Source: Liolophura sinensis
Taxonomy: Eukaryota; Mollusca; Polyplacophora; Chitonida; Chitonidae
Assembly: GCF_032854445.1 (NCBI RefSeq)
Contig: NC_088306.1
Span: 11,653,386 to 11,713,385 of the forward strand
DNA length: 60,000 nt
Direction: 5' to 3'
Under the pieces are notes generated by a model. That model saw nothing but the letters and a program-made list of their open reading frames with translations. It had not been told where the DNA came from and ran no database searches. The translations under genes and the position numbers were made by a program. Shown one piece after another: positions 10,700 through 20,925 of the stretch (position 1 is its first letter; each line of letters begins with the position of its first letter).

Positions 10700-12938
10700 T
10701 TCCAGGACTGAATTAATTTAATTCCCCAAAAATGAACTAGGCGATCTACGTAAGTGGGCTATGGGTAGAACCTCAGCTATAGTTTGAGTGACTTATCCTT
10801 GGAGGTGTACTGGCCTGTGTCCACGTTTCATCAGTGTTTGTAAGCATTTCGTGCGGGTTATAACCACAGCCACACACTTCTCGGCAATTCAATTTTGCAA
10901 GATTAGGTGTATTTTTAAGGTACAGCATCGCGAAAAGAATTGGATCTATATTTCTATATATAGATATATTCTATATTTCGCTGTCGTAAGACGCTACCAG
11001 GTGTGATGGTTTTGCAAGATTTCCTTGAACATGTTACCATGATTGTTTCACAATTTTGATTCCCTCTGGAAACAGGAAAGGACAGTGGTCATCAGTTCAG
11101 TACAGTATAGGCCGACATGGCCACACTATTTCACTGGTATCCAAATAGATACGAGTGAAGATACTTCACTCACAGATACACAGGTATCTTGATCTACGGC
11201 CATCGGATATCATCAGGTATCAGATAGGGTACACCTAGCAAAGGGTAATAAGGCCCCCTTTGCTCAACAGCAGGAGAGGAAATTTTGTATCTCAAAAGAT
11301 AAACTGAGTGACATTTCAAACGATGGCGAAGGAAAGAAAAAGGTAATTAAATGAAATATAAAATCAAAAAAAATAGCACCTGTAAAAACACGAAAAAAGA
11401 CTTTCAGTCAGGGCCTTTATAAAATTACACCCATCTCTCATGGTTTTAAATGCACTAAAAGTACAAGTTCTCAAAATTCTGAAGGGGTGTAGACACTAGT
11501 TTCCATATACACTATATAAGCAGATTGTCCGCCATCAATAATGGTGGTGCGTCATATCACACGCTGTAAAACTGCAACACTTGTACATACAATTGTATGT
11601 ATCTCAAAACATCGCTGACATAAATAATATATAAGTCACTCTTCTAGGCCTCATAACAACTGTTTGTTTTTTTTTTATAACTTAAAATTCCTTTAATTAC
11701 GGGTATGGTAATATTACGAATTGTAATTACTGTCACATGCCAGTGACGCAAAACTCTTGTGACACATAAAATCTAATGAACCGAGAGAGCAGTTAAAAAA
11801 ATCATCATGGATGTCTATATTTGTATCATAACTGAATCTGATTCACATGATTTGTTAATGAATATCATAATCTGCATAATCATGAACATGGATTCGTGCA
11901 GACAATAGTTATTGGTTGACAATAGCAAGTGTGTCCAAAATACCGTGCCTAAAATGAGCCACCCAAAGCCCTAAAGTCCTTCACTAAATTCAAGGTGAAA
12001 ACAAACATATTTATTTCATCCTCTGAAGTTAGTGAAGCACCGTGACAAGATCAAAGCAAAATGAATTGAGTGTTTTGATATACCTCTAAATCATCAGAAA
12101 TGTATTTAGAAATTTTATCTCCATCCAAATTTTAAAGGTCAAAACCTAAAATGGAGCACACACTTATTATAAAATTAGAGTAATCTAAAGCTCTGATTGA
12201 TCAAACTGAAAATAGCAAGAAGCACTTTGGGAGGGGGGGGGAATCTTAAACAGGTGGGAATAACATACACACTGGAGAGTCAATTTAATTTGGCAATAGT
12301 GAAAGTCACAGCTGTTCACAACTGTTCTTGCAGGGGGTCAGCCAGCAGTGAGCAAAAGGCCAATTATTACCAAACATGCCAGTTTGAACCCATTTTGTTT
12401 ACGCAGGATGTCCAGATATCAAGAGCTGTCTAAATACCACTAATTTTCTAAGGGTGAATGGGTACCTGCCTAAAAATTAGGTGCACACCCTAACTGCACC
12501 CAACTTGCACCCAGGGTATAAAATTTCACACACCCTAGCTACTGTACATGTAGATTGTGCCCATGTCCTCTGCACTCTGCTTCTATGAAGGTGGCTAAGA
12601 CTATAGCCCTCAGTCCACTTTTACTGGTTTGTTGAGAAAACTCATTTTATCACTTAGCCAGTATTTATGAGACACTTAATTGGCATGGGGGGAGGGGGGG
12701 GATATACACTGAAATTCAAGTTTTTTTTTCCAGGCATGAGTATTTCACTGAAATGACTATTCCATTTTCTGTGCTGGTTGCCAGGTTAAATATTCCATTT
12801 CTCACAAAAAAAGGCTTGGTTATTCACTCAGTGCTGCTTAGTAAACAGTGAAGAGAGTTAACTGTCCGAAATACTTGAGTTGTGAGTCTTCAAACTGTGG
12901 CTAAGGTGTCACTAGAACCTTGTACTTTGTTGAGATGG
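10700..12938. other. Unassigned stretch with fragments of dispersed repeats
   Basis: 11277-11422 resembles the interior of the 18075 element (ACATTTCAAACGATGG, AGCACCTGTAAAAACACG, TTTCAGTCAGGGCC versus the 18540-18660 region). G-runs occur at about 12231-12241 and 12688-12700. No gene seen. Confidence 0.6.
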
Positions 12939-12948
12939 GGACTTTAAT

Positions 12949-13157
12949 ATTTATTTATTTATTTGATTGGTGTTTTACGCCGTACTCAAGAATATTCCAC
13001 TTATACGGCGGCGGCCAGCATTAGGGTGGGTGGAAACCTGGCAGAGCCCGGGGGAAACCCACAACCATCCACAGGTTGCTGTCAGACCTTCCCACTTACG
13101 GCTGGAGAGGAAGCCAGCATGAGCTGGACTTGAACTCACAGCGGACCGCATGGGTGA
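12949..13157 (-). mobile_element. SINE copy, truncated in the head, with target-site duplication
   Basis: Tail, core and box B region present; box A missing. GACTTTAAT flanks it at 12940-12948 and 13158-13166, so it inserted already 5'-truncated. Confidence 0.9.
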
Positions 13158-13166
13158 GACTTTAAT

Positions 13167-15780
13167 AAATATGGATGGATATTTACCTTTACGATGATCG
13201 ACATCTCAGGATTTTAACCATCAAGTGCCCTGGTACCCTTAGCATTGTAAAGGCGTGGCTGAAAAGGCGCGATAGGTTAGTAATCGACTGTTTGCCGAAA
13301 TGTTGCAATTCATCCTACCGGCCTGAAGGGGACCCAGCCATGACTACGCAACACCCTCATCCAGGGCTACCCTTAGCACAAATTGTTGGGAACCGAAAAA
13401 ACGTTTTCCAGCATTTCCCAAGTCAAAAGTACACACAACCAATAAAGTGTTTCCCATCAATTCTGAACTCCTCATGCCTTATCTTCTGACAACAAAGCAA
13501 ATTCTTTGTAAATGCTTTCATCCCTTTACTTTTTAGGCCACACCCAACCTAAACTTTTGTTTTACAGGCAGAATAAATCTTGTTCCAAAAGCGGAGGATT
13601 GTACAAAAATAAAACATCTAATTTGTGGGAAATGTCCACTATCCCTACAATTTCTACTGATGAAGGCACATTTACATGATCAAAAATAAAAAGGTGCATT
13701 TCCGGTTTTAGTTATATTCCATTCTTGGATTTTTTTTTAGCATCGGATAGCATATAAAACACAAAACAAAATTAGTGTTGCCTTTTAAAAAAGAATAAAA
13801 AGTACACTCAGGTTCACACTTAGAAATGCACAAATTCATCCACATCATGACTGTCAAACCACAATGACCAAGCACAATACCTATTGTAATCGGTGGACTC
13901 TTGCATTTCCCTGTAAGTCTGAATTCTAAAAGGAAATGATAACTACCCTGGTTACAAACATAGCCATTGTTAACATCAGGATCAGAGCAAGGTGTTAACG
14001 GAGACTCTGTCAATGTTAATGCCTTCTGTACATTCTAAGCTACCACAGCTTTTGCGCAGTTGAAACCACTAAATATTACAATAATGGTTGCTTTACACAT
14101 CTGAACCTTCTGAACTGAAAGTTTAGCTGAGCTAGTCTGGACTAATCTCAAAATGTTGGACCAGGACACTCACAAACTGTGGGGAAAAAAAATGTAATTA
14201 ACTCCTGTTTGTTTTCCTCAGTTTGGTCTTCTTTTTAAAATCAAATTATGTACATACACTATCCAAGTAGATCTTTAAAGACACAAAAGATTCCACCTTT
14301 CTACAGACTGTGAGTCATGTTGTCCATACTTGTCCATGACCCAAAGCTGAACTCCTAAATGTCCTTCTTTGCTCTAAAGACTTCTACCGGAGACACTATC
14401 CTTTGTTAGGAAACATTTTAAGCTACATTTTATAAAATATCTTCCTACATATTCACAGTTATATATGTGGGATTAGATCTTTCGTTTTTTTTTCTAGATA
14501 CAGCCCTGGTATGCTACACATCTCTAAAGGAATATAGATGATGACCTTTTTCATCTTTCTTCCCAAGATAACTTTAACAGTACGTATAGCTGCACAGCTA
14601 ATTTACTGTCTGGAGCATCAATTTGTGTTTTGAAGAAATACAACACAGTATGTACAAATCTAGTTTAAGAAATGCAGCTTAACATTGTGTTTTAATACAG
14701 CCTTCAGATCTGATTGTCACATAGGGTATGCTGGCTTCAGACTGGTAGGCCTAAACACCTAATCTCTGATATACCATTCTTTTCACCCATGATCTTCACA
14801 GCTCCAAAAATGTATATCACTTCGGGTGGCCCCTAAGGTGAATAAACAATGCATGTCTGTGAAAAAAAACACATTCTCCTGTGTCCATATTTGTTCCAGA
14901 TGCTCATCGTTGCCTAGTTTCATATGACTTGTGAACATCGGAAAGTGGCAGGGAACAACGTTTAACCTAATCATATCTAGAAATAGCCTACTATTCAAAA
15001 AACAAAACATAGTTCCAAGTTTCAATAAAACACTTACATGATGTACGCTGATATTCTAAATCAAAAGGGTATCCAGATTACAATGCGAAAATTTTCAAAT
15101 AATATGAAAATGTATAGGACAACAGTATGTTGAGAAAACAAAACGACATTGGGTGCTTAGAATTGCATCACTTGAATTCTCCTTCCTGAGATTCATTCTG
15201 ACATCATACAGTTTTACAAAAACAACAAACTGACAAAGTTGGTCAAAATCTAAGTTGGTCAAAAGGTTGGTACCTGCTAGTAGGTGCAGACAGTGGTATA
15301 ACAGTCACGGTTAAACCACTCTGTAAATCAATAGAGTCAAATGATGACTGATAATCATACTGCAACATGAAACTATTAAATATATTATACAACCATCATG
15401 GAAATTGATTTAATAATTATTAATATTAATAAATATCAATTTTATTAATAAACTCAAATTTTCTTTCTGATATAAAAGTGGTCAGTTTAATGGATGGAGA
15501 AAACCTTACCCCGAGGGAAACTATTGCCCTTTGGCAAGATAGTGAACATTCCCATGTGCGATGTAGAGATAAGCACAACGTAAGTGGAAGAAAAGCAACT
15601 TTCAATGAATCAAAAACTCCCACATGAGCATCATCGACCACTTACTCTTGTTCAAAGCCACAGGAGCAGTAACATCATGCAAATCTTACAAATTCCCTTG
15701 CTGGATTTGAACCTGCACCTTGTGTGATCTAGCGACTGATACGACTGAAAAGGCAAGCACACCAACCACATGGCAACAGT
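13167..15780. other. Unassigned stretch
   Basis: Short frames near 13175 and 13708-14013 show no recognised domain or splice context. No gene supported. Confidence 0.45.
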
Positions 15781-15785
15781 CTATT

Positions 15786-16275
15786 TCCTGAAGCCCAGCA
15801 CACACAGACAACATTTGTTGTCGAAAATCGTATTTTCAGATCCCGGTGTCATTAATTCGGAATATATGTTACCTGCACACAAGCAACATTTGTGGTCCAT
15901 TTTGGAACATACCAGCAGAAAAAGACGGTCGCATGGTTGGTTCAAGGTCATGTGACACTAAAAAGTTGCGTCACAGCTTCCAGTTTGTATGTACCCACAT
16001 GACATTCCCATGGACACTGATTGGTTGAAGTAGACAACAACGATCACACAAGAGCCAGACTGCCTGCAGACAACAGAAATTTTATGCCCGGCTCATTTGT
16101 TTATGGATTTTTTGTTTCCCAAAGTTAAACAATCTGAATCTTTGGATCAAGTGTTCCAGGCTCATGAAATCTTGTGGTAACCTGCACAGAAGTAAATTTC
16201 GAGGATTTCCTGTTGTCTGAATCATGAAATCTCGATTTTGACAACAAATGTTGGCCGTGTGCGTTGGTCTTTAGA
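15786..16275. mobile_element. ~490-bp element with ~43-bp inverted ends
   Basis: ACAACATTTGTTGTCGAAAA at about 15809-15828 is answered by CGATTTTGACAACAAATGTT at 16233-16252. The outer CAGCACACACAG and CCGTGTGCGTTGG also pair, about 33 of 43 positions in all. There is no coding capacity, so it is a MITE-like candidate. Confidence 0.6.
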
Positions 16276-16960
16276 AAAGATCTGAAGCAGCTACGGAAGA
16301 GATGTGTGTGTTGAGAATGCAATCCAAGTAAAGCAATGAAAAAACAATATCACACTGCTCAAAACCCTTTTGGTCTGAGAATAAAATGTCCGGACTACAT
16401 TTATTATTCCATTCAAGATTCCATATTAAAATGTCCTGGTTGACAGTCTAAAAGAGAAGTCTCTTTGTCACATCTTGCAAGCTTGAAAGGTTAGCCATAC
16501 TGGCACTGCACAATTTGCCACTGACATTCTAGTGTTGAACTTTTTGAACTAATTGGTTAAGGGGAGAAAATTGCTTACACCTACAAAGGGTGTATTTCTA
16601 TCCACCTGTCGCTTCCTTGATTGAGGGGAGGGGTTGAGGTGAAGGCCATTATAATTAATACAAAAGAAGGAGACATGTAAATTATACTGAGGCTGTGAGC
16701 ACCCATGGCACCCAGCCGCTCCGCTCCTCTCCTCTCCGCCAACCAAAGACAACCAAAGTGTCACTCTGGTCAGAATACAAATTGTGTAGAAATATTACAT
16801 TGATATGAAAGAAATCCTACGGAGTAAGCCTAACGCTATGTTTCAATAGGATTTTGATGAATAACACTATTTAACCCATATAAATGAAGATTCCTTGAAA
16901 AACAAAATCTTCGGCTGTGTCCGTGAAATTTTCCTGATGTGACATGATAATATTCCCTGT
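16276..16960. other. Unassigned stretch
   Basis: Nothing recognised. Confidence 0.45.
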
Positions 16961-16961
16961 A

Positions 16962-17096
16962 TGACGTCGAATCAGGCAGATGTGACATTGAGTAAGGCAT
17001 TTATGCTGGGATGACGTCAAGAGCGTTTGAAAGGGCAGCGTCATTTGTGGATATACGTCAGCGATTGATGACGTCATGCGTTCGTGGGTGACGTCA
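16962..17096. promoter_or_regulatory. Cluster of CRE-type sites
   Basis: Perfect palindromic TGACGTCA occurs at 17012-17019, 17069-17076 and 17089-17096, plus TGACGTCG at 16962-16969. Four CREB/ATF-type sites in 135 bases is far above chance in AT-rich DNA. No adjacent gene was recognised. Confidence 0.55.
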
Positions 17097-17578
17097 CATC
17101 AGAACAAAGTGAAAGGGACAGAAATATTTTGTTTCCATATACTCTGACGAAAAATACAATATCTGTTTTAATTCACTGCAATATTTTCACAATTTAGGAA
17201 AGCAATTCGAGACTATCCCAGTCTTTATCAATTCACCTTGCTTTTAAGACACAGATGTTTTGATACCAAAGTAGCTCTCTAATATCAATCCACTACATCC
17301 ACCTGTTTAAACCTGCTACTTTAATTAACTCTAGCTACCTACAGCCGGCTGAGCCAGATTCCAATGTTTACTTTAGGCTTAACACCTTGCATTTCCAAGA
17401 ACAGGACCTGCCAGGGGTAAATAGTGACATTACGCTTCTTTTACCTACAGTTCAGAATTTAGATCAATGTGTAAATTCAAGATCCCGGGCCCCATTGTTC
17501 AAAACTGGTTCAAGCCTTAATACCAGTTTTACATGTAGCTTTAAGACATTGTTTGTACTTGGTGTAAAATAAATTGCA
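17097..17578. other. Unassigned stretch
   Basis: Nothing recognised. Confidence 0.45.
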
Positions 17579-17590
17579 TACCAGTATATT

Positions 17591-17858
17591 ATTTATTTAT
17601 TTATTTGACTGGTGTTTTACGCCGTACTCAAGAACATTTCACTTACACGACGGCGGCCAGCATTTTGGTGGGAGGAAACCGGGCACAGCCCGAGGGGAAA
17701 CCCAAGACCGTCCGCAGGTTGCTGACAGACCTTCCCACTTACAGCCGGAGAGGAAGCCAGCATGAGCTGGACTTGAACTCACAGCGATCGCATTGGTGAG
17801 AGACTCCTGGGTCATTACGCTGTGCTAGCACGCTAACCAACTGAGCCACAGAGGCCCC
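17591..17858 (-). mobile_element. Full-length tRNA-derived SINE with target-site duplication
   Basis: On the - strand it begins GGGGCCTCTGTGGCTCAGTT (box A), then GTGAGTTCAAGTCCAGCTC (box B), the core and the ATAAATAAAT tail. TACCAGTATATT (17579-17590) and TACCAATATATT (17859-17870) flank it with 11 of 12 matches. Confidence 0.95.
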
Positions 17859-18074
17859 TACCAATATATTAACTATGAACTAAAACTGTTGCTGTTATAC
17901 TTTAACTTTGGAGAACTGTTCTAGCTGCTGAGTTTGACAAAAATTTTAATTACAAAGTATCTTGTAATTCCAATACTAGCACTACACTTTCGAACATCTG
18001 GGCCGAAAGGATTTCACTTCTTGCTTTGTTTGATGTGAGGTTGAAATCACATTTATGCAAATAAATATATTCTT

Positions 18075-18566
18075 AGGCCAAAATTAAAATATTGTTTGTC
18101 TGATGTTACAAGCCCTTTATAACAAAGGAGGGTAAGCAGGTCATTTTCTCAATAGACCTCAGCATGATTGACATAGCAAATTACATTTCGTAGATGGCAT
18201 AACGCGATGAATAGCTCTATGCAGACCTTATTTTCGCATTTGGCTGAGATTTTCTGAGGAAATATCAAATAAAAGTCTGTGTCAATATTTGCAAACGGTG
18301 CACAAATGTCTTAGCTTGCAGACAGACTATGTATTACATGGATTTGGATATTAAGTACTCTATGCAGTCAGATATTTCCTGATGGGTTAGCTGAATACAA
18401 ATACAATGTCGTAATCTGGTGCATACGTCATCCAGGCTTAGATTGACAGGAGTTTTTGGGTATCAGTAAATATAAGCCATCCTTAAACCGGATTTTCAGA
18501 AAATGTATATCTCGAAATAGTGCCCATCATCTGTATAAGTAGAGTGATATTTCAAACAATTGGAAA

Positions 18567-18597
<31 letters not shown>

Positions 18598-18714
18598 TGA
18601 AATAAAAAAAAGTAATTCGGCATCTGTAAAAACAGAAAAAAAAGAATTTCAGTCAGGGCTTTTTTGAAAGGTTGGTCACGCAACATCAAACATATAATAA
18701 TTTAATTTTGGCCT
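18075..18714. mobile_element. ~640-bp non-coding element with ~35-bp terminal inverted repeats
   Basis: The left end AGGCCAAAATTAAAATATTG ... GATGTTAC is mirrored at the right end by GCAACATC ... TTTAATTTTGGCCT (18680-18714) with most positions matching. No transposase frame inside, so it is a MITE-like DNA element. Partial relatives lie at 7491 and 11277. Confidence 0.75.
18573..18595. repeat. TA microsatellite
   Basis: (AT)n following a poly-A run, inside the 640-bp element. Confidence 0.9.
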
Positions 18715-19610
18715 TGTATGTGCATATATGTTATTTCTTACCCTCTAATATATGTTCAGTCAGGTTTGAGTCTCTGACTACCCAGCTATCTGTGTTTCTA
18801 ATTAACCCTGCTCGCAAGGAATCATGGTATATAGTCAGACATTTTGTCAATAAAAACAGATGATTATTATGAGATATGGGTCTGATTTTGGGTTTTAAGT
18901 GTGATCATCATTATATTGACAGAATGTTTAATCCCATTGTGTAGTCAGTAGTACACCCTCAGTGGGTAAAACTAGCAATGCCTTAGGTAAGTTCACCTGC
19001 AAGAGGCCAATAAAAACTTGAATCCTTGTTTTCCGTCCCATTTTTGGTCAAATTAGTAAGGACTGCAGCAGAATTTCGATTTCTCATTATCAATGTTTTT
19101 ACGACTGATTATGTCATCTTTTGCAAATATATAAAGTAATTATGAATTTCGATTTCAGGAGGTAATGTAGCATTTACAGGAAACAAGGAATCCCCGTTGT
19201 TTGATGGGATTTATATTTATGGCACGTGTATATTTAAAACATGCCATTTACCTATCCAAGGATCTTGGCTGTGATCTTGTAATATGGGGTAAGGCATCGA
19301 TAACAGCCGAGGAGTCTCCCTGGTTAAAATATTAGTATTTAAGAACAGCTTAGCGTACAGAAACTCCGCATAACAAAAACCTGTGCAAAATGAATCAATA
19401 CGTGCATTAACCATGCAAAACTCCGATAAATTCTGTTCACCAAGACATTCTCTGTTCCTCTGCCAATTTTTTTTTCCACATTCTGTAGACTTTATGACCA
19501 GTAAATCCAAGATACTTCACAGTTGCAACTTACACTCACATGCCTTGTCAACATTGTGACCTAATAACTCGAGTTGTTCTCCCCGTGCATGCATAGTTGA
19601 CTAAAATTTA
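18715..19610. other. Unassigned stretch
   Basis: Nothing recognised. Confidence 0.45.
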
Positions 19611-19621
19611 CAGGAGAAAGG

Positions 19622-19875
19622 GGATTTATTTGATTTGTGTTTTACGCCATACTCAAGAATATTTCACCTCTATGACGGCAGCCAGCATTATGGTAGGAGG
19701 AAACCAGGCAGAGCCCTGGTGAAACCCACGACCATCCACAGGTGGCTGGCAAACCTTCGCACGTACAGCCAGAGAGGAGGCCAGCATGAGCTGGACTATA
19801 ATTCACCACATTGGTGAAAGGCTTCTGGGTCGCTACGCTGTGTTAGCGCGCTAACTAACTAAGCCACAGAGGCCC
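19622..19875 (-). mobile_element. Full-length SINE with target-site duplication
   Basis: Complete from GGGGCCTCTGTGGCTTAG head to the AAATAAATC tail on the - strand. CAGGAGAA at 19611-19618 and 19876-19883 flanks it. Confidence 0.92.
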
Positions 19876-19883
19876 CAGGAGAA

Positions 19884-19976
19884 TGGTTATTTAAAGGCAA
19901 ATACTGATAGGGGCAAAATGTGCGTAACTATTTCAGCTTTCAGGATTGCTATGCTTTACTGGGTCCCTGCATATCA

Positions 19977-20007
<31 letters not shown>

Positions 20008-20684
20008 TATATATACACATCAACCTTACCCCAATGTCTCGGGCGACCGATAATCCATATAATTATGCAAAATTTCATCATAGCTGTCATTTTCACAAGA
20101 ACTACAGAGATCTACTTACAAACATCATTATAACGTCGCCTTCTAGCTTCACCACATTACAACTCTGTTCGTATGCCGTCACGAGCTGTCATTGTCAGCT
20201 GTTTATCACAGAACACGGTGGGAACTGCACAGGCTGAGTCAGTTTCTCTCTGTTTACATGTATAGTCCAATCATCCACAGGTGTTTTCAGCGGCTCTTCG
20301 TGGCAGTATCGTACGCGTGTATATGTGATGGATCCGTCGATGTACGTGGCACAAATAAATCTCGGTCACACTCTATGAATACCTGGTGGCTGCTGTCGAG
20401 GTCATTCACTTCACTGACAACACGCAACAAGCTCTCCCGCCGAAAACCTCGCCCGTGTCATGCCCACCCTCTGCGCCCCGTCTCAGTGGTCGAGACGAAA
20501 ACCTCACTCCATAACACTAACGGCAAGGCAAACTTCACACACATGCAGCCTATTCTCCCCTGGGCCGATCAGACCGACTAACTTTACCAACACTTCCGTT
20601 ACAATTTCTATTTTAGAGATCAGTGTTTTCCGTGTGTTTTCATCTGCTGGCATCCTCACGTGGTGATGAGATGACCCCCTGACC
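19884..20684. other. TUBGCP3 upstream flank
   Basis: (AT)n microsatellite at about 19977-20012. The GC content rises toward the promoter. Frames of 60-130 codons occur here but have no recognised similarity. Confidence 0.5.
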
Positions 20685-20840
20685 CGCAAACCTCGCGCAT
20701 GCGTAGTGATGTTGCGCGCGGTGAAAACAAAAATGGAAGCAAGGTGCGGGTTTGATGACAGATAGTGAATATTTGGCTCTAATTCTCCAAATCAGCGAAT
20801 CTGTCCACACGAACATATATCTGAAGAGAGAACAGTCACT
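20685..20840 (+). promoter_or_regulatory. Probable TUBGCP3 promoter and 5' UTR
   Basis: A CpG-rich stretch in otherwise AT-rich DNA, directly upstream of the start codon. CGCGCATGCGTA at about 20694-20705 resembles an NRF1 site, and GCGCGCGG follows at about 20714. No TATA box is evident, as is common for housekeeping genes. The transcription start is not determined. Confidence 0.5.
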
Positions 20841-20925
20841 ATGGCTGACAGACCCTTGCATCAGATTAATGCAGCAACGATTCTCACGCACAGGCTGTGT
20901 TGTAAAATAACGGGCCTTGACGAAG
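20841..20925 (+). CDS. TUBGCP3: TUBGCP3 coding exon 1 (start codon)
   Basis: Encodes residues 1-28 beginning [10 protein letters not shown] and ending KITGLDE, then a GTAAGC-type donor (GGTAAG). The LCCKI stretch aligns with LCCRI of vertebrate GCP3, which supports this ATG. The base before the ATG triplet context is CACTATGG, a fair Kozak match with G at +4. Ends in phase 1. Confidence 0.88.

Noticed and set aside
13708-14013. - strand 101-codon frame with several Cys
   Set aside because: No recognised motif pattern, and no splice-consistent neighbours were found.
20192-20581. 129-codon + frame upstream of TUBGCP3
   Set aside because: No similarity recognised and the composition is irregular. 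It probably reflects the GC-richer promoter flank, though a non-conserved upstream exon cannot be excluded.
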